From an uncultured Lachnospiraceae bacterium (GTDB lineage: Bacteria > Bacillota > Clostridia > Lachnospirales > Lachnospiraceae): DNA of 39,148 nt. Of the stretch, positions 1-8,549 are shown in pieces; within the stretch, counting starts at the first letter, position 1; every line of letters begins with the position of its first letter. The translations under genes and the position numbers were made by a program. The notes under the pieces are model-generated. The model was not told the origin of the DNA and searched no databases. It saw nothing but the letters and a program-made list of their open reading frames with translations. The stretch covers positions 1 to 39,148 of the forward strand of contig CACYXH010000016.1 of the NCBI GenBank assembly GCA_902778245.1, read 5' to 3'.

Positions 1-1262
1 CCGGCGGCGATCAATACAAGATCCGCTTTCACCACTTCCTCGGTTCCTTCCACCGGCATCATCATCATGCGTCCGGTCTTCTCATCTTTTTTGCTCTGAA
101 GTTTCACCAGCTTGGCCTGGCAGATCTCACCGTTTTTGTTCTTCACAAACTCCGTCACGGTAGTGGTGTAGATCCGGGGATCATGCCCCCACAGCGCAAT
201 GGCTTCCTGCTGGCCATAGTCGGTCTTGCAGACTCTCGGCCACTGAGGCCATGGATTGTTCTGAGCCCGCTCATCCGGAGCTTTCGGCATCATCTCAAGC
301 TGCGTTACGCTTGCAGCTCCCAGACGGATGCAAGTTCCCACACAGTCATTTCCCGTATCGCCGCCGCCAATGACGATGACATGTTTGCCCTTGGCAGGGA
401 TAAATTTCTTATCCGCGAAACCAGAGTCCAACAGGCTCTTTGTGGTGGCGGTCAGAAAATCTACCGCAAAGTAGATGCCTTTCGCATCCCGCCCTGGCAC
501 ATTAATATCTCTGGGATTGGATGCGCCGCAGGCCAGAACCACCGCGTCGTACTCTTTCATCAGCTTTTCTGCGCTGACGTTCTCGCCCACATTCGCGTTG
601 GTGACGAATTCGATCCCCTCTGCCTCCATCAGTTCCAGGCGGCGGTCGATCACCTTTTTATCCAGCTTCATATTGGGGATGCCGTATCGCAGCAATCCGC
701 CGATGCGGTCATTTCTCTCATAAACCGTCACCTGATGCCCCCGCTTATTCAGCAGCTGGGCTGCCGCCAGTCCCGAGGGTCCGGAACCTACTACAGCGAC
801 CCGCTTTCCGGTGCGGACCTGGGGCGGACAGGGTTTCACCAGCCCTGTGGCGTAGGCGTTCTCGATAATCGCCCGCTCATTCTCCTTAGAGCAGACCGGC
901 TCGCCATTGATATTGCAGGTGCAGGCCGCCTCGCAGAGCGCTGGGCAGACTCTGGAGGTAAATTCCGGGAAACAGTGGGTCTTCATCAACCGCTTGTAGG
1001 CCTCCTCCCAGTTGCCCAGATAGACCAGATCATTCCACTCCGGCACCAGGTTGTTCAGCGGACAGCCTGAAGCCATTCCGCCGATCATCACTCCGGCCTG
1101 GCAGAACGGCACGCCGCAGGCCATACATCTGGCTCCCTGCTCCCGCTGCTTTTCCAGGGGAAGAGGGATATGAAATTCATCAAAGTTTTTGATCCGCTGT
1201 TTTGGCGGAATTTCTGCGCTTACTTCTCTCTCATATTCTAAAAATCCAGTTGGTTTTCCCAT
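1..1262 (-). CDS. gltD: Glutamate synthase (NADPH) small subunit, 3' end cut by window
   Basis: Small subunit of glutamate synthase. It takes electrons from NAD(P)H and passes them through FAD and Fe-S centres to the large subunit, where glutamine plus 2-oxoglutarate becomes two glutamates. About 420 residues are visible; the C-terminus lies beyond the left edge. The protein starts MGKPTGFLEYERE. It carries the N-terminal cysteine clusters (CMACGVPFC, CPLNN, CPALCEAAC), an FAD-binding GSGPSGLAAA segment and an NADPH-binding GGGDTGNDC segment. The ATG at 1262-1260 has an AGGAGG site overlapping the gltB stop codon. The gap to gltB is 11 bases, so the two are one operon and probably translationally coupled. 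Confidence 0.96.
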   Translation of the reverse strand, partial: MGKPTGFLEYEREVSAEIPPKQRIKNFDEFHIPLPLEKQREQGARCMACGVPFCQAGVMIGGMASGCPLNNLVPEWNDLVYLGNWEEAYKRLMKTHCFPEFTSRVCPALCEAACTCNINGEPVCSKENERAIIENAYATGLVKPCPPQVRTGKRVAVVGSGPSGLAAAQLLNKRGHQVTVYERNDRIGGLLRYGIPNMKLDKKVIDRRLELMEAEGIEFVTNANVGENVSAEKLMKEYDAVVLACGASNPRDINVPGRDAKGIYFAVDFLTATTKSLLDSGFADKKFIPAKGKHVIVIGGGDTGNDCVGTCIRLGAASVTQLEMMPKAPDERAQNNPWPQWPRVCKTDYGQQEAIALWGHDPRIYTTTVTEFVKNKNGEICQAKLVKLQSKKDEKTGRMMMMPVEGTEEVVKADLVLIAA

Positions 1263-1273
1263 ATGGCTCCCTC

Positions 1274-4200
1274 CTACTTCCTGGTGTTGGCGTAGAACGC
1301 TTCAATCTGCGCCTGCTCGCTGCTCAGTCCTTTTTCCTCCATCTGTACGATCATCATCTGCATGCGTTTATACTCATGGGGAATGATCTTCTTAAACTTC
1401 GGCAGATAGGCTTCGAAATTCTCCAGGATCAGTTTTCCTTTTTCGGAATCTGTATAGTTTACGTGATCCTGGATCATTCCTTTCAGCTCAAGGACATCGT
1501 ATTTTGAGGTGATCTTTTCAATGGAAACCATGTTTTTATTTACCTTTGTGTACAGTTCACTCTCCTCGTCCAGAACGTAAGCGATACCGCCGCTCATACC
1601 CGCAGCAAAGTTCTTTCCGGTATGTCCGAGAATTACCACACGTCCGCCTGTCATGTATTCACACCCATGTTCACCGCAGCCTTCTACCACCGCTGTGGCG
1701 CCGGAATTACGGACACAGAAACGCTCCCCGGCCACACCATTAATGTAGGCTTTTCCGCTGGTAGCGCCGTAAAGCGCCACATTACCGATAACAATGTTCT
1801 CGTCTTCCTTGAACTTAACGCCTTCAGGCGGGTAAACGATCAGCTTTCCGCCGGAAAGCCCTTTTCCAAAGTAATCGTTGCTGTCTCCCACCAGTTCCAG
1901 AGTAAGCCCATTCGGGATAAATGCACCAAAACTCTGTCCGCCTGCCCCGTGGCACTTCACCAGATAAGTATCTTCCGGAAGGCCGTCTTTGTACCGCTTG
2001 GTGATCTCTGAACCAAAGATAGTGCCCAGAGCGCGGTCGGTATTCTTCACATCGATCTCAATGCTCTTTTTCTGTCCTTTTTCCAGCGCGGGCTGCAGCT
2101 TCTTCAGCAAGATTCTTTCATCCACCGTCTTTTCCAGCTGGAAATCGTAAGCCTGCGCCTTATCAAAGGTTACGCTCATACCCGGTTTTGCATAGGGATT
2201 ATTCAAAATATTGGTCAGGTCGATCTTGTATCCTCTGGGATTGTCCAGAATCTCTTTCTTTTTCAGCAGGTCACTTCTGCCCACCATCTCATCCAGAGTC
2301 CGGAAACCAAGTTTCGCCATGTATTCCCGCAGTTCCTGTGCCATAAAGCGCATGTAGTTCACCACATACTCCGGTTTTCCTTTAAAGCGCGCGCGAAGCT
2401 CCGGATTCTGGGTCGCCACGCCCACCGGACAGGTATCCAGGTTGCAGACTCTCATCATCACACAGCCCATGGTCACCAACGGGCCCGTAGCAAAACCAAA
2501 TTCTTCCGCGCCAAGCAATGCGGCAATTGCCACATCACGGCCGCTCATGAGTTTTCCGTCCGTCTCGATCCGGACTTTATTTCTCAATCCGTTTTTGATC
2601 AGAGTCTGATGGGTCTCCGCCAGACCAAGTTCCCAGGGCAGTCCCGCGTTTTGGATCGAACTCTTAGGTGCCGCTCCTGTTCCTCCGTCATAACCTGAGA
2701 TCAGGATAACCTGAGCGCCGGCTTTCGCCACGCCGGCAGCTACCGTACCTACGCCGGCCTCAGAAACCAGCTTCACGGAAATGTTGGCCGCCCGGTTCGC
2801 GTTCTTCAGATCATAGATCAGCTGCGCCAGATCCTCGATGGAATAAATATCGTGATGAGGCGGCGGTGAGATGAGGCTCACGCCCGGCGTAGAGTATCTG
2901 GTCTTGGCGATCCAGGGATAAACCTTCTTGCCGGGCAGATGTCCGCCCTCGCCGGGTTTTGCTCCCTGAGCCATCTTTATCTGGATCTCCTGGGCGCTCA
3001 CCAGATATCTGGAAGTCACGCCAAAACGTCCGGAAGCCACCTGCTTGATGGCTGAACACTTATTCTGTCCTTCAGGGCCGCCCTCCAGACGCTCCAGCGT
3101 CTCGCCGCCCTCACCGGTGTTGGACTTTCCGTGAAGGATATTCATGGCGATGGCCAGCGTCTCATGAGCCTCCTGAGAGATCGAACCGTAGGACATGGCT
3201 CCCGTTTTAAATCTGCGGACAATAGAATCCACACTCTCTACTTCCTCCAGGGGCACTCCCTGCTCCGGATAAACGAAATCCATGGTGCTTCTGATATAGC
3301 CGGATTCCTCCCGGTCGATCATAGCGGTATATTCCTTGAACATCTGATAGTCGCCGCGCTTCGTGGACTCCTGCAGCAAATGGATGGTCTGAGGATTGTA
3401 GCGGTGTTTCTCCCCGGCGCTGCGGGAAATGTGGTGTCCCACGCTGTCCAGGGTCAAATCCTCCTGCAGTCCCAGCGGATCAAACGCTTTTTTGTGACGC
3501 TCCGCCACATCTGCTTCAATGTCCGCCATGGTGATGCCGCTGATGCGGCTCACAGTGTTAGTAAAGTATTTATCAATTACCTCTTTGCTGATACCGATCG
3601 CCTCGAAAATCTGAGAACCCATATAAGACTGGATCGTGGAAATACCCATCTTGGAAGCAATCTTCACAATGCCGTCCACCACAGCCTGATTATAATCATT
3701 GACTGCCGCGTAATAATCTTTCTGCAGCATATCCGTGTCGATCAATTGATGAATGGTATCCAGTGCCAGATACGGATTGATGGCGCTGGCTCCATAACCC
3801 AGCAAGGCAGCAAAATGATGCACGTCTCTGGGCTCACCGGATTCCAGGATCACGGAGATGGATGTCCGTTTCTTCGTCTTTACCAGATGCTGATGCACCG
3901 CGGAGACCGCCAGCAGAGACGGGATCGGCGCCTGGAATTCATCCACGCCTTTATCCGTGAGGATCAGCAGATTTGCGCCTTCCCGGTACGCACGGTCCAC
4001 ATCCAGGCAGAGACGATCCAGCGCTTTCTCCAAACTGGTATTTTTATAATAGGTAATGGAAATATCTTCCACCTTGTAACCAGGGATCTCCATGTTGCGG
4101 ATCTTCAGCAGGTCTGTGTTGGTCAAAATCGGATTCTCAATCTTGATCACATTACAGTTCTCCGGTTTTTCCTCCAGAAGATTTCCCTCTTTGCCGGTGT

Positions 4201-5809
4201 AGACCGTCTTAGAGGTAACGATCTTCTCCCGGATCGCGTCAATGGGCGGATTCGTTACCTGAGCAAACAGCTGCTTAAAGTAGTTGAACAGAGGCTGATG
4301 GCAGGAAGAGAGCACCGCCAGAGGCGTATCAATGCCCATTGCACTGGTTCCCTCGCTGCCGGTAGCCGCCATATTCAGGATGGACATCCGGTAATCCTCA
4401 TAGTTGTAACCGAAAGCCTTCATCAGCCGCATTCTCTGTTCCGGCGTGTAAGTCTCCACCTTTTTGTTAGGGATTTTCAGATCCTTCAGCTTCACCATGT
4501 ACTGATCCAGCCACTCGCCGTAAGGCTGATTATTCGCGTATTTTAATTTCAGTTCATCATCATTGATGATCTTGCCCTGAACCGTATCCACCAGAAGCAT
4601 TTTCCCCGGATGCAAACGCTCTTTCAAAACAATTTTCGCCGGATCAATATCCAGCACGCCAACTTCGGAGGAAAGGATCACATAACCGTCATCCGTCACA
4701 TAATAGCGGGAGGGGCGCAGACCGTTGCGGTCCAGAACGGCACCCATAATATCGCCGTCAGTAAACAGGATAGAAGCCGGGCCGTCCCACGGTTCCATCA
4801 TGGTAGCGTAGTACTGGTAGAAATCCCGTTCCTTCTGATTCATCACATCATTGTTCGCCCATGGCTCCGGAATAGTGATCATCACCGCCAGCGGCAGGTC
4901 CATGCCGCTCATGGTAAGAAATTCCAGAGTATTATCCAGCATGGCAGAGTCGGAACCTTCCGCATTGATCACCGGAAGGATCTTATGCAATTCCCCTTTA
5001 AAATAGTGGGAAGCCATGGTCTCTTCCCTGGCCAGCATCTTATCCGCATTTCCACGGATGGTATTGATCTCGCCGTTATGTACCATAAAGCGGTAGGGAT
5101 GCGCCCGCTCCCAGCTGGGATTGGTGTTGGTGCTAAATCTGGAGTGCACCAGGGCAATGGCGGAATCATAGTCCGCGTCCTGCAGATCCATAAAGAAGGT
5201 ACGGAGCTGTCCCACCAGGAACATTCCTTTATAAATAATGGTACGGCTGGACATGGAGACCACATAGGTAGTGTCGTTAGACTGCTCAAAACATCTGCGG
5301 GCCACATACAGCCGCCGATCAAAGGGCAAGCCCTTTTCTATATCCTGAGGTTTCTCAATAAACGCCTGCATAATGCAGGGCATCTTTTCCAGTGCTTTGT
5401 GTCCCAGCACTGCTGGATCTGTGGGAACCTCTCTCCAGCCAAGGAACTTCAGGCCTTCTTTTTTCACGATGCTCTCAAACATCTTTTTCGCCTGACCCTG
5501 CTGAAGTACGTCCTGGGGAAAGAAAAACATACCGATACCGTACTCCCTCTCCTCACCTAACCGGATGCCCAGTTTTTTACAGGTTTTTGAGAAGAACTTG
5601 TGGGAGATCTGAAGCAGGATACCCACACCGTCGCCGGTCTTTCCCTCTGCGTCCTTGCCGGCTCGATGCTCCAGGTTCTCCACGATGCTCAGAGCATTCT
5701 CCACCGTGCGGTGCGTCTTTAACCCCTTCACATTCACCACCGCGCCGATACCGCAGTTGTCATGTTCAAATTCAGGTCTGTATAAGCCTGTGTAATTATT
5801 TGTACTCAT
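1274..5809 (-). CDS. gltB: Glutamate synthase large subunit
   Basis: Large, catalytic subunit of glutamate synthase, 1511 residues, the usual length for the bacterial alpha subunit. The N-terminal class II glutaminase domain begins at Cys19 (DNCGIG), so an 18-residue propeptide must be removed to free the catalytic cysteine. The order is then glutaminase (to about 430), central domain, FMN-binding synthase domain with the GAKPGEGG and SPPPHHD segments, the 3Fe-4S ligands in CVMMRVCNLDTC near 1160, and the C-terminal GXGXG beta-helix (about 1280-1470). It releases ammonia from glutamine and channels it to 2-oxoglutarate. It is the first gene of the gltBD operon, downstream of a strong promoter and a structured leader. 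No lesion is visible. Confidence 0.97.
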   Translation of the reverse strand: MSTNNYTGLYRPEFEHDNCGIGAVVNVKGLKTHRTVENALSIVENLEHRAGKDAEGKTGDGVGILLQISHKFFSKTCKKLGIRLGEEREYGIGMFFFPQDVLQQGQAKKMFESIVKKEGLKFLGWREVPTDPAVLGHKALEKMPCIMQAFIEKPQDIEKGLPFDRRLYVARRCFEQSNDTTYVVSMSSRTIIYKGMFLVGQLRTFFMDLQDADYDSAIALVHSRFSTNTNPSWERAHPYRFMVHNGEINTIRGNADKMLAREETMASHYFKGELHKILPVINAEGSDSAMLDNTLEFLTMSGMDLPLAVMITIPEPWANNDVMNQKERDFYQYYATMMEPWDGPASILFTDGDIMGAVLDRNGLRPSRYYVTDDGYVILSSEVGVLDIDPAKIVLKERLHPGKMLLVDTVQGKIINDDELKLKYANNQPYGEWLDQYMVKLKDLKIPNKKVETYTPEQRMRLMKAFGYNYEDYRMSILNMAATGSEGTSAMGIDTPLAVLSSCHQPLFNYFKQLFAQVTNPPIDAIREKIVTSKTVYTGKEGNLLEEKPENCNVIKIENPILTNTDLLKIRNMEIPGYKVEDISITYYKNTSLEKALDRLCLDVDRAYREGANLLILTDKGVDEFQAPIPSLLAVSAVHQHLVKTKKRTSISVILESGEPRDVHHFAALLGYGASAINPYLALDTIHQLIDTDMLQKDYYAAVNDYNQAVVDGIVKIASKMGISTIQSYMGSQIFEAIGISKEVIDKYFTNTVSRISGITMADIEADVAERHKKAFDPLGLQEDLTLDSVGHHISRSAGEKHRYNPQTIHLLQESTKRGDYQMFKEYTAMIDREESGYIRSTMDFVYPEQGVPLEEVESVDSIVRRFKTGAMSYGSISQEAHETLAIAMNILHGKSNTGEGGETLERLEGGPEGQNKCSAIKQVASGRFGVTSRYLVSAQEIQIKMAQGAKPGEGGHLPGKKVYPWIAKTRYSTPGVSLISPPPHHDIYSIEDLAQLIYDLKNANRAANISVKLVSEAGVGTVAAGVAKAGAQVILISGYDGGTGAAPKSSIQNAGLPWELGLAETHQTLIKNGLRNKVRIETDGKLMSGRDVAIAALLGAEEFGFATGPLVTMGCVMMRVCNLDTCPVGVATQNPELRARFKGKPEYVVNYMRFMAQELREYMAKLGFRTLDEMVGRSDLLKKKEILDNPRGYKIDLTNILNNPYAKPGMSVTFDKAQAYDFQLEKTVDERILLKKLQPALEKGQKKSIEIDVKNTDRALGTIFGSEITKRYKDGLPEDTYLVKCHGAGGQSFGAFIPNGLTLELVGDSNDYFGKGLSGGKLIVYPPEGVKFKEDENIVIGNVALYGATSGKAYINGVAGERFCVRNSGATAVVEGCGEHGCEYMTGGRVVILGHTGKNFAAGMSGGIAYVLDEESELYTKVNKNMVSIEKITSKYDVLELKGMIQDHVNYTDSEKGKLILENFEAYLPKFKKIIPHEYKRMQMMIVQMEEKGLSSEQAQIEAFYANTRK

Positions 5810-5990
5810 ACACCAGTTCCTTTCCTGTTTTTTTAATTATATGAGACGATAAAGTTCAGCCGCTCCGGGCCATCCACACGTCAGCTCCGTTGTAATGGTG
5901 AACCTTTAATAAAATTTCCATACGCGGGCGTACCGCATAAAAAAAGGAATCTACGGGCTAAGCCTGCAGACTCCTTCGTCTCAAATCTTG
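5810..5990 (-). promoter_or_regulatory. Structured 5' leader of gltBD
   Basis: About 180 bases separate the predicted transcription start (near 5990) from the gltB ATG, with no ORF of note. After an early terminator hairpin (5946-5974), the leader can form a closing helix between 5899-5907 and 5851-5858 (AAAGGTTCA with TGAACTTT, one bulge). This would enclose about 40 bases containing further GC-rich pairings. A short alternative helix (AGAC-GAAGGA-GTCT) overlaps the 5' arm of the terminator and could act as an anti-terminator. I do not recognise a known riboswitch class here. The pairings were found by eye, not by folding software. Confidence 0.45.
5939..5974 (-). terminator. Intrinsic terminator inside the gltBD leader (possible attenuator)
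   Basis: On the minus strand, GGAGTCTGCAGGC pairs with GCCCGTAGATTCC around a TTA loop: 13 positions with one A-C mismatch and two G-U pairs. Seven T residues follow directly. It lies only about 16 bases after the predicted start of transcription and upstream of gltB. It therefore cannot be the end of a coding transcript from this promoter; it would cut the leader at about 50 nt. The plus-strand side has no T-tract, so it is not a terminator for a rightward gene. Confidence 0.75.
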
Positions 5991-5996
5991 CTCTAC

Positions 5997-6025
5997 ATTA
6001 TACTTTCTTTTCTTAAAAATTACAA
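5997..6025 (-). promoter_or_regulatory. Sigma-A promoter of gltBD
   Basis: Minus strand: -35 TTGTAA (6025-6020), 17-base spacer, -10 TATAAT (6002-5997). The -10 is perfect and the spacing ideal. It is the only good promoter-like pair upstream of gltB, and it drives the leader with the early terminator. Confidence 0.75.
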
Positions 6026-6113
6026 GTCCTTTTTTTAAAGAAATTATGTTTATCTTTTCTCTCCTGGTTCATAATTATGCGGGGGATTTTTGCGATTATA
6101 ATCTATTAATTTC

Positions 6114-6142
6114 TTGATTTTAGCAAAATTTTGCGATATAAT
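6114..6142 (+). promoter_or_regulatory. Promoter of the DUF4143 ATPase with a palindrome in the spacer
   Basis: -35 TTGATT (6114-6119), 17-base spacer, -10 TATAAT (6137-6142), 23 bases before the chosen start codon. The spacer contains the perfect 12-bp palindrome GCAAAATTTTGC (6123-6134). The motif TTTTGCGAT(T)ATAAT occurs twice, around 6088-6102 and at the -10. The palindrome is a plausible operator, but no adjacent regulator gene exists. Confidence 0.7.
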
Positions 6143-6165
6143 ATTGGAAAATGGAGGTGGTCATT

Positions 6166-7374
6166 ATGATTTACAGGCCAATGTATGTAAATAGAATCAT
6201 GAGATATACAGATACGCCATTTGTGAAAATTCTCACTGGTATTCGCCGCTGTGGCAAATCCACGATTCTGCTTATGATTATGGATAATCTTCGGGAGCGC
6301 GGCATCCCGAAAGAACGAATCGTCAGTTATCGCTTTGACTCTATGGAATACGAGGACATGACTTCAAAACAGATGTACACCGAGCTGAAAAGCCGCCTGT
6401 CCCCAAATGGAAAAACCTACCTTTTTTTGGACGAAGTGCAGGATATTGACGGTTGGGAAAAGGTTGTAAACTCCCTTGCATCGGATTTTGATGTGGATAT
6501 CTATGTGACCGGTTCAAATTCTCGAATGATGTCCGCTGAACTTTCTACCTATCTGACCGGACGGTATGTTTCTTTCAGAATCTACACACTGTCCTTTGCC
6601 GAGTACCTCACGTTCAAAGAGCAGTATGCCCCGCTCAATGATATTCGCCTAGAGCTAGACGCTTATATCCGTCTTGGCGGTTTTCCCGCAACGCACACGC
6701 ACGAATATTCGCAAGACGAGATTTACACCATTGTCCATGACATTTATAGCGCCACCATTTTTACTGACATTGTAAAACGAAATCAGATTCGCAAGGTAGA
6801 CCAGTTGGAACGCATTGCAAAATACACATTTTCCAATGTCGGCAACACATTCTCCGCAAAATCCATTGCCGATTATCTGAAATCTGAGCACCGCAGTTTG
6901 GATAACGAAACGGTATATAGCTATTTAGAAAAACTGGAAAAAGCATTTTTGCTGCACCGCTGCTCCCGCTACGATCTGCGTGGCAAGGAGTTCTTAAAAA
7001 CACTGGAAAAATTCTATCTTGCAGATACCTCTCTGCGGTACAGCGTCCTCGGCTACGATGATGACACGGTTGCTGCCGCACTGGAAAATGTAGTGTATTT
7101 GGAACTCTGCCGCCGTGGTTATACGGTTCATGTTGGAAAATTCGGTGACACCGAAATTGATTTTGTCGCAACCCGCAGGAACGAAAAAATCTATGTTCAG
7201 GTAACGCAGGAGATTTCCTCTGAAAAGACTGAAAAACGTGAGTACCAGCATCTACTTGAAATTCAGGACAACTACCCGAAATATGTACTGCGAACGGACG
7301 TGTTCACCGGCGGCAATTATGAAGGCATCAAATCTATGCATGTGGCAGATTTTCTTCTCAGTGACGAGTATTGA
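6166..7374 (+). CDS. ATP-binding protein, AAA_14 plus DUF4143 family
   Basis: A 402-residue member of the widespread AAA+/DUF4143 ATPases whose cellular role is not established. Visible features are Walker A GIRRCGKS (about residues 26-33), Walker B LFLDEVQ (about 90), a sensor-like VTGSNS segment, a helical DUF4143 middle region, and a C-terminal restriction-endonuclease-like core (ENVVYLEL, then GDTEIDFVA, then YVQVT). In that core the usual catalytic lysine is replaced by glutamine, so nuclease activity is doubtful. The ORF can open at 6151, but GGAGGTGG at 6153-6160 is the ribosome binding site for the ATG at 6166. It is a stand-alone gene with its own promoter and terminator. Proteins of this family are often found in accessory regions of Firmicutes and Bacteroidetes. 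Confidence 0.9.
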   Translation: MIYRPMYVNRIMRYTDTPFVKILTGIRRCGKSTILLMIMDNLRERGIPKERIVSYRFDSMEYEDMTSKQMYTELKSRLSPNGKTYLFLDEVQDIDGWEKVVNSLASDFDVDIYVTGSNSRMMSAELSTYLTGRYVSFRIYTLSFAEYLTFKEQYAPLNDIRLELDAYIRLGGFPATHTHEYSQDEIYTIVHDIYSATIFTDIVKRNQIRKVDQLERIAKYTFSNVGNTFSAKSIADYLKSEHRSLDNETVYSYLEKLEKAFLLHRCSRYDLRGKEFLKTLEKFYLADTSLRYSVLGYDDDTVAAALENVVYLELCRRGYTVHVGKFGDTEIDFVATRRNEKIYVQVTQEISSEKTEKREYQHLLEIQDNYPKYVLRTDVFTGGNYEGIKSMHVADFLLSDEY

Positions 7375-7423
7375 AGATCCTACTCCCGTTCCAAGGATCT
7401 CATCAGATTCTGCAAAAACTTGT

Positions 7424-7452
7424 AAAATGCAGTTGCAATTCTCTGCATTTTT
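7424..7452 (+). terminator. Intrinsic terminator after the DUF4143 ATPase
   Basis: AAAATGCAG (7424-7432) pairs perfectly with CTGCATTTT (7443-7451) around a 10-base loop, and the 3' arm runs into a short T-tract. It lies 50 bases after the stop codon. Confidence 0.65.
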
Positions 7453-7483
7453 GCTCTGCAACTTTCTGTAATTTTATTTTACA

Positions 7484-7760
7484 CTAAACAATGAAGTATC
7501 CTGCGGCCCTCTCCGGTTTTCTTATCTTGTCCGCATCTTTTCCTATGCGAAATTGTTCTCTGGTGATGGGCTTGGTGGACAGATCAAAGAACTCTCCTTC
7601 ACCTGCCATCATACAGAATACTTCCAGAGACTGCCTTGTTTCCGGTTTCGGATAGATCTGCGCCATGTATAGATTTTTCTCAAATATCTCATTCAGCTTC
7701 TCTGAGCCAATACTTTCGATGCTTCCCTGGATAGAGATCGCCTTTTTGTGTATGAAAGTC
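7484..7760 (-). pseudogene. C-terminal fragment of a PNPOx-like flavin-binding protein
   Basis: About 90 codons remain open on the minus strand. The frame reads through KAISIQGSIESIG, then MAQIYPKPETRQSLEVFCM, then GEGEFFDLSTKPITRE. This resembles the C-terminal half of small pyridoxamine-phosphate-oxidase-like (split beta-barrel) flavoproteins; family assignment is from memory. Proteins of this group are usually 130-160 residues and the N-terminal half is missing. The frame stays open back to about 7760, where the hairpin and IS200-like end begin. This suggests that insertion removed the 5' half. The internal ATG at 7666 is not preceded by a convincing ribosome binding site. Confidence 0.6.
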
Positions 7761-7761
7761 C

Positions 7762-7786
7762 TTCTCCCCAGCTATGCTGGGGAGAA
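7762..7786. repeat. Perfect 11-bp inverted repeat (hairpin) at the gene break
   Basis: TTCTCCCCAGC (7762-7772) and GCTGGGGAGAA (7776-7786) form a perfect stem with a 3-base loop. It has no T-tract on either side, so it is not a typical terminator. It sits exactly between the truncated PNPOx fragment and the IS200-like end. Terminal hairpins are a hallmark of IS200/IS605 elements, so it is probably part of that end. Confidence 0.6.
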
Positions 7787-7812
7787 TAGTGTAAGTGGAG
7801 ACGGTGAGGATA

Positions 7813-7868
7813 TTAATTGAAAACCTCCTATGATATATTGAGAATGGTGTCGCAAGCCAAACTCAAAC
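7813..7868 (+). mobile_element. Remnant of an IS200-type left end
   Basis: The plus strand here aligns by eye with the region just upstream of the IS200-like tnpA remnant at 17236-17300 (minus strand). Shared blocks are CTCCTATGATA, TGAGAA, GGTGT, GC.AGC and CTCAAA, at roughly 80 percent identity over about 50 bases. No transposase follows; the similarity runs into the 3' end of the bacteriocin ABC gene. It faces right, toward the bacteriocin/agr block. Confidence 0.55.
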
Positions 7869-8549
7869 ATCAAAAATACTCTTATCCTCTGTGATATGTC
7901 CATCACAGATCTTAATAATACGCTCACATTGCGCTGCAAGGTTGTCATTATGAGTTACCATAACGATGGTCTTGTCCTCTTTCCAAATCTGTTTTAATAG
8001 ACCCATAACAATCTGCCCATTTTTCTGATCCAGCAAACCTGTCGGTTCATCAGCAAATATTACTTCCGGTTCGTTGACAAGGGCTCTGGCAATTGCTACA
8101 CGTTGTTTTTCTCCACCGGAAATATTACGCACACACTTATCCAATAACTTTTCGATTCCTAAACATTCCAAAATCTTTTCGATTCTATATCTCATTTCCT
8201 TTCTGCTGCAAACGTTATTATAAATTAGGGGAATCTCCACATTTTGGAAAACTGTATAATCCTGAATAAGGGCGAAATCTTGCAGGATAAAGCCAAAATG
8301 TTTGTTTCTGAAACAAACACGTTCCCTCCGTGACATACTGAAAATATCTGCCCCCTCATACTCGTACCGGCCATGGGCAGGTTGCAGAATTGCCCCCATT
8401 ATACTAAGCATGGTTGATTTGCCAGATCCCGAGGGGCCAATGACAGCATTTAAGCTTCCTTTATCAATTTTTAAATTGATATCATGGAGAACCGGTGTAA
8501 TAACAGAGTTTTGAGAATAACTGTGCGAAATATGCATTAAATTAATCAA
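7863..8549 (-). CDS. ABC transporter ATP-binding protein, bacteriocin-export type
   Basis: A 228-residue ATPase subunit. It has Walker [10 protein letters not shown] (about 40-48), a Q-loop in GFILQDFALIQDYTVFQN, signature ISGGEKQR (about 143), Walker B VIFADEPTG and a switch histidine in VTHND. The Q-loop neighbourhood resembles the ATPases that accompany lactococcin-972-type bacteriocins; this subfamily assignment is from memory. It overlaps the upstream permease by 8 bases. A TTG start at 8549 has AAAGGA at good distance; an ATG at 8537 is the alternative. It is the last gene of the agrD-bacteriocin-permease-permease-ATPase run and probably energises export of, or immunity to, the bacteriocin. 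Confidence 0.9.
   Translation of the reverse strand: MINLMHISHSYSQNSVITPVLHDINLKIDKGSLNAVIGPSGSGKSTMLSIMGAILQPAHGRYEYEGADIFSMSRRERVCFRNKHFGFILQDFALIQDYTVFQNVEIPLIYNNVCSRKEMRYRIEKILECLGIEKLLDKCVRNISGGEKQRVAIARALVNEPEVIFADEPTGLLDQKNGQIVMGLLKQIWKEDKTIVMVTHNDNLAAQCERIIKICDGHITEDKSIFDV

Noticed and set aside
3131-4546. 471-codon open frame on the plus strand opposite gltB
   Set aside because: It lies entirely antisense to a well-conserved enzyme, is rich in His, Arg and Gln as expected of a reverse-frame shadow, and shows no recognisable domain.
5851-5907. Known riboswitch (T-box, glutamine or other) in the gltB leader
   Set aside because: No conserved core of a class I know was found, so only an unassigned structured leader is reported.
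7484-7666. Independent 60-residue protein from the ATG at 7666
   Set aside because: Homology-like coding continues upstream of that ATG to about 7760 without a start or ribosome binding site, so it is part of a truncated larger gene.
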